A program made the position numbers and the translations under genes. From positions 124,001-188,000 of the forward strand of contig JBKBHI010000005.1 of NCBI GenBank assembly GCA_046297835.1: a stretch of DNA of 64,000 nucleotides, in the 5' to 3' direction. Numbering within the stretch: position 1 is the stretch's first letter; each line of letters opens with the position of its first letter. Below, piece by piece: positions 49,501 to 57,313 of the stretch. Origin of the DNA: CAMAVH01 sp046297835 (GTDB taxonomy: Bacteria; Pseudomonadota; Alphaproteobacteria; SMXQ01). Below the pieces are notes generated by a model. That model was not told the origin of the DNA, did not search any database, and was given only the letters and a program-made list of their open reading frames with translations.

Positions 49501-50880
49501 ATCCACCTCGGCATCAAGTTCGAGGACATCCTGGCCTATCACGCGGCGAACGGCGCTTATGGACCGAATGCGGATGACGAAGTGCGCGAGCGGGTGGCCT
49601 CGGCGCGTCGCGGCGAGCCGTTCCGCACGGAATATACCTATCCCTCGGGCATCTCCCTGTTCGTGAACCGCGCGCCGATGCCGGGCGGCGGCTTGATCAA
49701 CACCTTCACCGACATGAGCGAGCGCAAGCAGGCCGAGCAGGCGCTGCGCGAGAGCGAGGAGCGGCTGCGCGCCATCCTCGACAACGTCGCTGACGCCATC
49801 GTGACGACAAATCAAGCCGGCGAGATCCAAAGCTTCAATTCGGCGGCGGAGCGCATTTTCGGCTATGCGCCGGAACAGGCGATCGGGCGGCCAATCCGCA
49901 TATTGATCCCCGATTCCTACGGCTCGCCGCAAACGAATCTCGAAGGCATGCCGGCGCTCAGCCCGCGCGAAATGATGGGCCGGCGCATGGATGGCAGCCA
50001 ATTCCCGATGGACATCGCCGTCACCTCGGTCGAATTGCCGGGCCGCTGGCTGCAGATCGCGATCATCCGCGACATCAGCGAGCAAAAGGCGCTGCAGGCG
50101 CAATTGTTCCAGGCGTCGAAGCTCGCCACCGTCGGCGAGATGGCGGCCGGCATGGCGCATGAGATGAACCAGCCGCTTAACGTCATGCGCATGGCGGCGG
50201 ACAACGCGCTGATCCGCATGGAGCGCGGCATCGCCGGTGAGGATTACCTCAAGCAGAACCTGGCGCTGATCGCCCAGCAGAGCGAGCGCCTCGGCAAGCT
50301 GATCCTCCACATGCGGGTGTTCAGCCGTCTCGACAAGGACGGTTTCGAGAAGTTCGATCCGTGCGTCAGCGTCACGGCGGCTGTGGAACTGATGAGCCGC
50401 CAGATCGCGCTGGCCAACATTCGCCTCAACGTGACGCTAGACGAGAAGGCGACGATGGTGATGGGGCGTCCGTCGCAGCTCGAGCAGGTCATGATCAACC
50501 TGCTGAGCAACGCCAAGGACGCCATCACCGCGCAAATGATGGAAAATGAAGCGTCGCCGGCGACGGCCGAGGAGCGCGCCAAAGGCGCGCCGATCGGCAG
50601 CATTGCGGTGAGCGTCCGAAACGCGAAGGATGGCTTGCGCATCCTCGTGCGCGACACCGGCGGCGGCATCCCCGACAGCATCATCGCCCGCGTGTTCGAT
50701 CCGTTCTTCACTACCAAGGAAGTGGGGAAGGGGACGGGACTCGGCCTGTCGGTGAGCTACGGCATCATCACCACGATGGGCGGCAGCATCTCGGCGCGCA
50801 ACGTCAAGGGTGGGGCGGAGTTCGTCATTTCCCTGCCGGCGGCCGAGGCGAGCGCCGAAGACGAGCCAGCTCTGCAGTAG
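46504..50880 (+). CDS. Sensor histidine kinase with periplasmic Cache domain and seven PAS domains
   Basis: The product is 1458 residues from the ATG at 46504. Order: TM1 (about 12-34), a periplasmic dCache-type domain (about 40-285, with YVDENGILAADSQS and FKDRSYYIKARDNPDSGLAISEPF), TM2 (about 290-314), then PAS units beginning near 326, 453, 579, 706, 835, 960 and 1087. Five of them share the ...GI-VYD-D-RLI-YN-RY-EL-P... pattern; the fifth and seventh are ordinary PAS domains. The kinase core follows, with phospho-acceptor His1219 in GMAHEMNQPL, N box NLLSNAKDAI, and G boxes DTGGGIP and GTGLGLSVSYGI. It senses a periplasmic ligand and probably several cytoplasmic signals and phosphorylates a response regulator encoded elsewhere; none is adjacent. 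An in-frame ATG at 46450 is a weaker start. Confidence 0.92.
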   Translation: MEEPKQTTRESVGLIWWVVGLGVFVAVVFSGLIIWEQGRQRDLVVERSLLSAQNLALALEEHTRAIIQASDAGVLNTIEHVETALARGGVDSREFYEAMRETVARIPQISGLIYVDENGILAADSQSATPPAFDFKDRSYYIKARDNPDSGLAISEPFVTRRLGNHVIALSRPVRKPDGSFGGVAFAAVDTDYFQKFHTSLSLGRNSVITLFDLEGRMLLRAPYTEAVGQSFANDPVFEEIAAGKTSGVHFNPRHRDNFARYVAYRKLADRPLVVAIGIEMNEVLAPYTMTRWTAVFYVATLIFVLVQLTAIIVGQIRRREKANRQVVGIIENINQGVLVFDADEKLVSFNRQYAEMVGFPPGVLYPGQSYENVIRAVAALGEYEGEDVEDVVRNRLEGVRQGHERFSIHRGRSGRVHQIFRKSMADGGFIITFTDITESVRVHEESEKKTELLQLILDSMHQAIRVFDKDFKLVLANRRIVESFGFPEAFAKVGTTHEQMVRLSAELGEYGPGDIDDLVREHVEYGRRQMQRGSIVRTPNGRYIKKHREPIPGGGFVAAYSDVTDLVAAERELAQKTTLLRSTLENMGDGLSVYDENLALISFNHSWAEMWDLPPHIAREGVGFEEILRFNLERREYGEIADTESYIRDRLDDLRYGRANFYEHRRPNGQIFLIRRHYAPNGTIVVNHADITRLKEAEREAANKSLLLEAVLENMTHGISVYDKDMRLIAYNRNYIELQGYKPEYIALGMSYEDILRLAGTRGTLRPKDMEALIKRRVQEIREHRYQSNEYLAASGRYIALRLSPMPDGGFLTTFSDVTEVKRAEIALRAKEARYRALVTSATQIIWVADRRGAVMDMGPGWMAYTGMSDAEVLGDGWLAALHPDDLADVRRIWRLSIETEKPYETEYRVRGQDGSYRTFAVRGVPVLNDDGSVREWVGVCDDVTERRLVERESARKSAQLEAITEHMAQGIAVYDSDLRLVAYNQRYIDLLQFPPGFIHLGIKFEDILAYHAANGAYGPNADDEVRERVASARRGEPFRTEYTYPSGISLFVNRAPMPGGGLINTFTDMSERKQAEQALRESEERLRAILDNVADAIVTTNQAGEIQSFNSAAERIFGYAPEQAIGRPIRILIPDSYGSPQTNLEGMPALSPREMMGRRMDGSQFPMDIAVTSVELPGRWLQIAIIRDISEQKALQAQLFQASKLATVGEMAAGMAHEMNQPLNVMRMAADNALIRMERGIAGEDYLKQNLALIAQQSERLGKLILHMRVFSRLDKDGFEKFDPCVSVTAAVELMSRQIALANIRLNVTLDEKATMVMGRPSQLEQVMINLLSNAKDAITAQMMENEASPATAEERAKGAPIGSIAVSVRNAKDGLRILVRDTGGGIPDSIIARVFDPFFTTKEVGKGTGLGLSVSYGIITTMGGSISARNVKGGAEFVISLPAAEASAEDEPALQ

Positions 50881-50961
50881 CCGGCGGGCTTATAGGGACG
50901 CCCCGCCCAGCCCCGGCGCGAGCGCTGGGAACGGGGGGAGGAAAGTCGGGATGCGGGAAAT

Positions 50962-51036
50962 TGGCTCCGTGGGAGGGATTCGAACCCCCGACCGGGCGGT
51001 TAACAGCCGCCTGCTCTACCACTGAGCTACCACGGA
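50962..51036 (-). tRNA. tRNA-Asn (GTT)
   Basis: The minus strand folds as a full cloverleaf: acceptor TCCGTGG/CCACGGA, D arm GCTC...GAGC, anticodon loop with GTT (CTGTTAA), T arm with GGTTCGAATCC, discriminator G and an encoded CCA (50962-50964). An AT-rich TTATAA at 51100-51105 upstream may be its -10 element. It lies 153 bp downstream of the tRNA-Cys gene on the same strand. Confidence 0.96.
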
Positions 51037-51188
51037 ATGGCCGGTGTTCGCCGCGAACCTGGACCCGGAAGACCGGGCCGTCCGTCGGCGAGGGCCGGGT
51101 TATAACAGAGGCTTTCGGCCATGGCCAGAGTCTCGTCCGGCCTTTTTTCTTCAATGCCTTGGCGGATTTTCAAGAATTGGCCCGGCGA

Positions 51189-51262
51189 TGGAGGCCGGAG
51201 GCGGAATCGAACCGCCGGTGCGGGATTTGCAGTCCCGAGCATTGCCACTTTGCTATCCGGCC
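51189..51262 (-). tRNA. tRNA-Cys (GCA)
   Basis: The minus strand gives acceptor GGCCGGA/TCCGGCC, anticodon loop with GCA (ACTGCAAA), T arm with GGTTCGATTCC, discriminator T (U73, the cysteine identity base) and an encoded CCA (51189-51191). It is upstream of and co-oriented with the tRNA-Asn gene; the two may be co-transcribed. Confidence 0.96.
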
Positions 51263-51463
51263 CCGTCGCGGGGAGGGGACATATAGGCCGCGCCTGCCCA
51301 TAGGGTCAAGGCAGGCGAGAGCGGGGGACCTGCGCGGCGGCGCGTTCGGTCCGGCGGCCGGAAACCGCAGCGTCGCAGTCCGTCACCGTTCGGTAAGAGG
51401 GAAACCGTAGGGCACATTGCGGTGAATTCGCCGCCGGCGCGACGGGTTTGCCGCAGTGCAACG

Positions 51464-51492
51464 TTGTTTTCCAGGCCTGGGAACAGTATACA
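51464..51492 (+). promoter_or_regulatory. Sigma-70-like promoter of the pcm-tolC unit
   Basis: TTGTTT (51464-51469), exactly 17 bp, TATACA (51487-51492). The spacer contains the perfect palindrome CCAGGCCTGG (51471-51480). Transcription would begin near 51499, about 42 nt before the pcm ATG. This is the best-looking promoter in the window. Confidence 0.65.
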
Positions 51493-51540
51493 AGCCAAGA
51501 GTTTCCAAGCGCTTGCCGCTGATTACGACGGACCCTTCCG

Positions 51541-52191
51541 ATGGACTTTTCTGTCGCTCGGCGAAACATGGTGGATAACCAGGTTCGCCCCAACAAAGTC
51601 ACTTCGCTGCCGCTGATTCAGGCTCTGCTCGACATCCCGCGCGAGCGGTTCGTGCCGGGGCCGGCGCGCGACGTCGCCTATGTCGACGACGACGTGCCCC
51701 TGGCCGCCGGCCGTTGGCTGATGGAGCCGATGCTGTTCGCGCGACTGGTCCAAGCGGCGGAGATCAAGCCGTCGGATGTCGTTCTCGACATCGGCGCAGT
51801 CACCGGCTACGGCGCGGCGGTGCTCTCCAAGCTGGCAGCGACCGTGGTCGCGCTCGAAGAAGACGCCGCCCTGGCCAAGTCGCTCGGCGTTAATCTCGAC
51901 GGCCTCGGTCTCGACAATGTCGCGACCATCGAAGGCAAGCTCGCCGCCGGCTGCCCGAAGCAGGCGCCGTTCGACGTTATCCTGTTCGAAGGCGCGGTGC
52001 ATGACGTGCCCGCCGCCATCGCCGATCAGCTCGCCGAAGGCGGCCGCCTCGTGGCGGTCGTGGATAAAGGCGGTGCGGGGCAGGCGGTCCTGATGATGCG
52101 CCGTCACGGCGCGTTGTCGCGCCGCGTGCTGTTCGACGCGGCGACCCCGGCGCTGCCGGGCTTCGCGCCGCAACCGACGTTCGTATTTTAG
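51541..52191 (+). CDS. pcm: Protein-L-isoaspartate O-methyltransferase
   Basis: The product is a 216-residue methyltransferase that uses SAM to tag isoaspartyl residues in aged proteins for repair. The N-terminal RRNMVDNQVRPNKVTSLPLIQALLDIPRERFVP and MEPMLFARLVQAAEI are characteristic of the alphaproteobacterial Pcm group. Motif I is VVLDIGAVTGYGAAVLSKLAATVVALEED, in which GAVTGYGA replaces the commoner GTGSGYQA. The gene lies directly upstream of tolC, a common pairing in alphaproteobacteria, with 18 bp between them. It is cytoplasmic. Confidence 0.9.
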   Translation: MDFSVARRNMVDNQVRPNKVTSLPLIQALLDIPRERFVPGPARDVAYVDDDVPLAAGRWLMEPMLFARLVQAAEIKPSDVVLDIGAVTGYGAAVLSKLAATVVALEEDAALAKSLGVNLDGLGLDNVATIEGKLAAGCPKQAPFDVILFEGAVHDVPAAIADQLAEGGRLVAVVDKGGAGQAVLMMRRHGALSRRVLFDAATPALPGFAPQPTFVF

Positions 52192-52209
52192 CAGTCCAAG
52201 GTGAGCCTG

Positions 52210-53595
52210 ATGGCTTCGCGTCGCTTCTTCCGTTCCCGCAACCTGCTCGCCGCCGCTCTATTCGCCGGCACCGCGCTCGTCGCTCCCGTCTTGGCGCCGG
52301 CGTCGGCGGAAACCCTCGACGAGGCGCTGGCGCGCGCCTACCAGACCAACCCGACCTTGCTCGCCGCGCGCGCCGCCTTGCGCGCGACCGACGAAGGCGT
52401 CGCCCAGGCGCTGTCGCGCTGGCGTCCGACGGTCGAAGCCGGCGCGGACATCTCGCGCACGCAGAGCTACAGCAACACGCGTTCGCCGGCCACGCGCTAC
52501 ACCACGCCGCGCGGGGTCGATCTCAGCATCCGTCAGCCCCTGTATGATCCGGTCGCCGGCGCGGCGACCGAACGCGCGGAGTTCGACGTGAAAGCCGCCC
52601 GGGCCCGGCTGCTGACGACTGAACAGCAAGTCTTGCTCAACGCCATGGCGTCTTATATCGACGTTTTGCGCGACCAGGCTGTGCTCGACCTGAACATCAA
52701 TAACGAGCAACGCCTGCGTCGTCAGCTCGACGCGGCCAACGACCGTTTCCGGGTCGGCGAAATCACCCGCACGGACGTCGCCCAGGCCGAGGCGCGCCTG
52801 TCGCGCGCGATCTCCGATCGCATCACGGCGGAAGGGAATTTGGCGGCTTCGCGCGCCGTCTATCGCAACAACGTCGGCGACGCGCCGGCCGGCCTCGTCC
52901 CCCCCCAAGCGCCGGTCAATCTGCCGGTGTCCCAGGATGAGGCGATCAGCATCGCTTCGTCGCGTTTTCCCGATGTGATCGCCGCCGATTACACCGAACA
53001 GTCGGCGCGCGCGAACGTCGTCGCGGTCGAGCGGGAATTGTGGCCGGATCTCGGGGTGCGCGGCACCTTGTCGGCTGACCGCGGCACCACGAACGGCAAC
53101 ACGGAAGCCAATAGCGCCTCGATCACCGCGGAAATCAGCGTGCCGCTTTATACCGCGGGCTCCGTCGCCGCGCGCATTCGCGCCGCCAAGCAGACGGCGA
53201 CCCAGCGCAAGCTGCAGTTCGACCAAGCGCGCCGCGACGCCGCCGAGACGGCGACGCAATCGTGGGAGTCGCTGGAAACGGCGCGCGCCAGCCTGCGTGC
53301 GCTGGATGCGGAAATTCAGGCCAGCCAGATCGCCCTGGAAGGTGTCGAAAAAGAGGCCCTTGTGGGTTCCCGTACCGTGCTGGACGTGCTGGACGCCGAG
53401 CAGGAATTGCTGACCGCCAAGGTCAATCTGGTCCGCGCCCAACGCAACGAAATCGCCGCCGCTTACGAGTTGAAGGCCGCTGTCGGCTCCCTGACCGCCC
53501 GCGAATTGGGCCTGCAAATTCCTTATTACGACGAAGAGCAGAACTATAAGGATGTGCGCGGCCGGTGGTGGGGCAGCTCGATCCAAGGCGAATAG
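52210..53595 (+). CDS. tolC: TolC-family outer-membrane channel
   Basis: The product is 461 residues from the ATG at 52210, chosen over the GTG at 52201 because AAGGTG is positioned for it and the signal peptide follows (RNLLAAALFAGTALVAPVLAPASA). The mature protein is an outer-membrane efflux protein with the internal repeat of TolC: ETLDEALARAYQTNPTLLAARAALRATDEGVAQALSRWRP near the start, the mid-repeat NLPVSQDEAISIASSRFPDVIAADYTEQSARANVVAVERELWPDLGVRGTL, and ALVGSRTVLDVLDAEQELLTAKVNLVRAQR late. It forms the trimeric exit duct for RND pumps and type I secretion. It could complete the efflux pair encoded at 38-42 kb. Confidence 0.94.
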   Translation: MASRRFFRSRNLLAAALFAGTALVAPVLAPASAETLDEALARAYQTNPTLLAARAALRATDEGVAQALSRWRPTVEAGADISRTQSYSNTRSPATRYTTPRGVDLSIRQPLYDPVAGAATERAEFDVKAARARLLTTEQQVLLNAMASYIDVLRDQAVLDLNINNEQRLRRQLDAANDRFRVGEITRTDVAQAEARLSRAISDRITAEGNLAASRAVYRNNVGDAPAGLVPPQAPVNLPVSQDEAISIASSRFPDVIAADYTEQSARANVVAVERELWPDLGVRGTLSADRGTTNGNTEANSASITAEISVPLYTAGSVAARIRAAKQTATQRKLQFDQARRDAAETATQSWESLETARASLRALDAEIQASQIALEGVEKEALVGSRTVLDVLDAEQELLTAKVNLVRAQRNEIAAAYELKAAVGSLTARELGLQIPYYDEEQNYKDVRGRWWGSSIQGE

Positions 53596-53732
53596 GCGGT
53601 TCTCCCCGGTTTTTTGCGCTTTTGCTGGCGGAGAGAGGCTTTCAGCCGCTACCCCGCCCGCGAAGAGTTTGTTACAGTGAACGATAAGACGCCGGTCGGG
53701 CGTCACGGCAAACGATAGGCGCGGCACCCCGG

Positions 53733-54419
53733 ATGAGCGATACCAAGGCCCAACCCGAACCGACGATGGAGGAGATTCTCGCCTCCATCCGCCGCATCAT
53801 TTCGGAAAACGACGAGCAGCCCGGCACCGCCCCAGGCACCGCTCCCGGCACCGCAGCCGCCGCGCCTGTTGCGGGCGAGGACGTTCTTGAGCTGACCGAT
53901 ATGGTCGCCGAGGACGGCTCCGTGGTCAGCCTGAGCGCGCCGTTCGACGATTCTCCCGTCGAGGACAATCTGGTCGATCCGAGCGAATTGCGCCGCCGCG
54001 CCGGCCAGCAGGAGGATTCGGGCATCGCCGTCGAGGACGAAGACGACGACGAGATTCCGCCGGTGCCCGACGACGACGACGCGGAAGACGAGGAGAATCC
54101 CGAGGTCGCGATGACGGATGAGCAGGACGGCAAGGTCGAATTTTCGGCCGACGAATTGATCGGCGAGCAAGCGGCGGGCGGGCTCGTCGCGGCGGCGACG
54201 GCGGCGGCCACGACGGCGGCCTTCGCCAGTCTGTCGCGGGCATCGCAACACACGACGGGAGGCGGTATGTCGCTTGGCAGCGGTCGCACGCTTGAAGACC
54301 TTGTGCAGGAAATGATTCGTCCGATGATCAAGGAATGGCTCGACAAGAACTTGCCGGCCATGACCGAGCGTTTGGTCCGCAAGGAGCTCGAGCGCCTGTC
54401 GCGCCGCGCCGAGGACTAA
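53733..54419 (+). CDS. popZ: Polar organizing protein PopZ (DUF2497)
   Basis: The product is 228 residues with the three PopZ regions. The N-terminal interaction helix is EPTMEEILASIRRIISEND (residues 9-27). A long acidic, disordered linker follows, with runs of Asp and Glu (DEDDDEIPPVPDDDDAEDEEN, about 100-130) and Ala-rich stretches. The C-terminal oligomerisation helices are TLEDLVQEMIRPMIKEWLDKNLPAMTERLVRKELERLSRRAED. PopZ self-assembles into a polar matrix that anchors ParB/centromere and polarity factors. It is nearly confined to alphaproteobacteria and sets the lineage of the window. It is followed by valS, the usual alphaproteobacterial neighbour. Confidence 0.93.
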   Translation: MSDTKAQPEPTMEEILASIRRIISENDEQPGTAPGTAPGTAAAAPVAGEDVLELTDMVAEDGSVVSLSAPFDDSPVEDNLVDPSELRRRAGQQEDSGIAVEDEDDDEIPPVPDDDDAEDEENPEVAMTDEQDGKVEFSADELIGEQAAGGLVAAATAAATTAAFASLSRASQHTTGGGMSLGSGRTLEDLVQEMIRPMIKEWLDKNLPAMTERLVRKELERLSRRAED

Positions 54420-54446
54420 GCCGGGCTCTTTCCCCATTCGCCCGGC
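54420..54446 (+). terminator. Weak hairpin after popZ
   Basis: GCCGGGC (54420-54426) pairs with GCCCGGC (54440-54446) around a 13-base pyrimidine-rich loop. It has no T-run, so read-through into valS is likely; the structure may only attenuate. Confidence 0.35.
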
Positions 54447-54491
54447 ATCGCGCCGGCGTTTCTAGTTACATTCAAGGTTGCGAGGCACTCC

Positions 54492-57179
54492 GTGCTGGAA
54501 AAGACCTTCCGGCCCGCTGAGGTCGAGGCGAAGCATTACGACAAATGGGAAAAGTCCGGCGCCTTCGCGGCCCAGCCGGACAGCGGCCGCACGCCGTTCA
54601 CTATCGTCATCCCGCCGCCGAACGTCACCGGCAGCCTGCACATGGGCCACGCGCTCAACAACACGCTGCAGGACGCGCTGATCCGCTATAAGCGCATGAA
54701 GGGCTTCGATCCGCTGTGGATGCCGGGCACCGATCATGCCGGCATCGCCACGCAGATGGTGGTCGAGCGCCAACTCGCCGCCAAAGGCATCGGCCTGGCG
54801 CGCGGCGCGGCAGCGAAAGAGCCGACCAATGAAAAGCTGCTCGACCGCAAAGCCTTCCTCGACAAAGTCTGGGAATGGAAGGCGGAGAGCGGCGGCACCA
54901 TCACGCGCCAGCTGCGCCGTCTCGGCGCGTCGCTCGACTGGTCGCGCGAACGCTTCACCATGGACGAGGGTCTGTCCAAGGCCGTGCTCAAGGTGTTCGT
55001 CGATCTCTACAACGAGGGCCTGATCTACAAGGACAAGCGCCTCGTCAATTGGGATCCGAAATTCCTCACCGCCATCTCCGATCTGGAGGTCGAGCAGCGC
55101 GAGGTGAAGGGCCATCTCTGGCATATCAATTATCCGATCGACGGGATGCCCGGCGCGTTCATCACCGTGGCGACGACGCGACCGGAGACGCTGCTCGGCG
55201 ACACCGGCGTCGCGGTCCACCCGACCGATGAGCGCTGGGGCCATCTGATCGGCAAGTTCGCCGTGTTGCCGCTGGTTGGCCGCAAGATTCCCATCGTCGC
55301 CGACGAATATTCCGATCCCGAGAAGGGCACCGGCGCGGTGAAGATCACCCCGGCGCACGACTTCAACGACTTCGAGGTCGGCAAGCGGCACAATCTGGAA
55401 GCGATCAACGTCTTCACCGCCGAAGCGCAGATCAACGCCAACGCGCCGGAAGCCTATCGCGGCCTCGACCGGTTCGACGCGCGCAAGAAGATCCTCGCCG
55501 AGCTGGAAGAGCAGGGCCTGCTGGTCAAGACCGAGCCGCATCCCCATGTGGTGCCGCATGGCGACCGCTCCGGCGTGCCGGTCGAGCCTTACCTGACCGA
55601 ACAATGGTACGTCGACGCCAAGAAGCTCGCCGGTCCGGCCATCGCCGCCGTCGAGGACGGCCGCACCCAATTCGTGCCGAAACAGTGGGAGAAGACCTAT
55701 TTCCACTGGATGACCAACATCGAGCCGTGGTGCATCTCGCGCCAGCTCTGGTGGGGTCATCAGATTCCCGCCTGGTACGGGCCGGACGACAAGGTGTTCG
55801 TCGCTTACGACGAAGCCCAGGCGCAGGCCGCCGCCGACAAGCATTACGGCAAGGCCGTCGAACTCCGCCGCGATCCCGACGTGCTGGACACCTGGTTCTC
55901 TTCGGGCCTGTGGGCCTTCTCGACTCTCGGTTGGCCCGACAACGCCAAGGAGGTCGAGCGCTACTATCCGACCGACGTTCTCGTCACGGGCTTCGACATC
56001 ATCTTCTTCTGGGTCGCCCGCATGATGATGCTGAGCCTGCATTTCATGAAGGACGTGCCCTTCCGCACCGTTTACGTCCACGCCCTGGTGCGTGACGAGA
56101 AGGGGCAGAAGATGTCCAAATCCAAGGGCAACGTCATCGACCCCTTGGACCTGATCGACAAATACGGCGCCGACGCTTTACGCTTCACGCTCGTCGCCAT
56201 GGCGGCGCAGGGGCGCGACATCAAGCTCGCCGAGAGCCGCGTCGAAGGCTATCGCAACTTCGCGACGAAAATCTGGAACGCCGCGCGCTTCAACGAGATG
56301 AACGGCTGCGCCTTGACCGCCGATTACGATCCGGCTTCGGCCAAGCAGGTGGTCAACCGCTGGATCGTTAGCCGCCTCGCCGAGACGGTGGGGCAGGTCG
56401 AGACCGCCATCGACGGCTATAAGTTCAACGAGGCCGCAGGCGCGCTCTATCAGTTCGCCTGGGGCGCCTATTGCGACTGGTATCTGGAATTCGCCAAGCC
56501 GCTGTTCCAGGGCGCGGACGAAGCCGCCAAGGCGGAGACTCGCGCGACCTCGGCCTGGGTGCTCGGCCGCATTCTGCATCTGCTGCATCCCTTCATGCCA
56601 TTCCTCACCGAGGAGCTGTGGGACAATCTGACGGACGGGAAGGGCGGAAGTTTGATTTCCGCCGAATGGCCGCGCCCCGACGCCACTTGGCACGCGCCGG
56701 AAGCTCTCGCCGAGATGGATTGGGTCGTGCGCCTGATCGAAGCGGTGCGCGGCGTGCGTTCGGAAATGAATGTGCCGCCGGCCGCCAAGATCGCCCTGTC
56801 GCTCAAGGGCGCGTCGGAGACGACGCTCAAGCGTCTCGCCACGCACAAATCGCTGATCTTGACGCTGGCCCGTCTGGAGACGGCCGAGCCGCTCGTCGGC
56901 GAAGTGCCGAAAGGCGCGATCCAGTTCGTCGTCGACGAGGCGACGGTGGTGTTGCCCATCGCCGGGTTGATCGACGTCGCCCAGGAGCAGGCGCGCCTGA
57001 AAAAGGAGATCGCCAAGGTCGACGGCGAGATCGCCAAGGTGCTCGCCAAGCTCGGCAACGAAGCGTTCGTGTCGAAGGCTCCGCCCGAGATCATCGAGGA
57101 AAACCGCGAGCGCCAGGCCAGCTTCGAGACGGCCAAGGCGAAACTCACGGAAGCCCTCACGCGCCTCTCGGCGGCTTAA
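54492..57179 (+). CDS. valS: Valyl-tRNA synthetase
   Basis: The product is an 895-residue class I synthetase starting at GTG 54492 (CGAGG ribosome site). HIGH-type motif HMGH is at 50-53 in PPNVTGSLHMGHALNNTLQD, and KMSKS is at 540-544 in GQKMSKSKGN. The editing (CP1) domain carries TTRPETLLGDTGVAV and the later GTGAVKITPAHDFNDFEVG. The anticodon-binding and C-terminal coiled-coil parts are present (AQEQARLKKEIAKVDGEIAKVLAKLGNEAFVSKAPPEII), so the protein is full length. It charges tRNA-Val with valine. The valine-biosynthesis gene ilvD follows. Confidence 0.97.
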   Translation: MLEKTFRPAEVEAKHYDKWEKSGAFAAQPDSGRTPFTIVIPPPNVTGSLHMGHALNNTLQDALIRYKRMKGFDPLWMPGTDHAGIATQMVVERQLAAKGIGLARGAAAKEPTNEKLLDRKAFLDKVWEWKAESGGTITRQLRRLGASLDWSRERFTMDEGLSKAVLKVFVDLYNEGLIYKDKRLVNWDPKFLTAISDLEVEQREVKGHLWHINYPIDGMPGAFITVATTRPETLLGDTGVAVHPTDERWGHLIGKFAVLPLVGRKIPIVADEYSDPEKGTGAVKITPAHDFNDFEVGKRHNLEAINVFTAEAQINANAPEAYRGLDRFDARKKILAELEEQGLLVKTEPHPHVVPHGDRSGVPVEPYLTEQWYVDAKKLAGPAIAAVEDGRTQFVPKQWEKTYFHWMTNIEPWCISRQLWWGHQIPAWYGPDDKVFVAYDEAQAQAAADKHYGKAVELRRDPDVLDTWFSSGLWAFSTLGWPDNAKEVERYYPTDVLVTGFDIIFFWVARMMMLSLHFMKDVPFRTVYVHALVRDEKGQKMSKSKGNVIDPLDLIDKYGADALRFTLVAMAAQGRDIKLAESRVEGYRNFATKIWNAARFNEMNGCALTADYDPASAKQVVNRWIVSRLAETVGQVETAIDGYKFNEAAGALYQFAWGAYCDWYLEFAKPLFQGADEAAKAETRATSAWVLGRILHLLHPFMPFLTEELWDNLTDGKGGSLISAEWPRPDATWHAPEALAEMDWVVRLIEAVRGVRSEMNVPPAAKIALSLKGASETTLKRLATHKSLILTLARLETAEPLVGEVPKGAIQFVVDEATVVLPIAGLIDVAQEQARLKKEIAKVDGEIAKVLAKLGNEAFVSKAPPEIIEENRERQASFETAKAKLTEALTRLSAA

Positions 57180-57313
57180 AGCGCGGCAGTCCAGAGCGGC
57201 TGGAATGGCTGGATTTTCGCGCTTTTCTCTGCCATTCGCTTGCCGTGACCCTGGCGGTTCCTTATCTTAACCGCCTCCCGAGAGAGACCCCCGTCCGCAG
57301 TTCAGGTGCCCCC

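Noticed and set aside
56471..57313. A possible fusion of ilvD to an upstream open frame overlapping valS
   Set aside because: The upstream stretch is an out-of-frame shadow of valS; IlvD begins normally at 57314.
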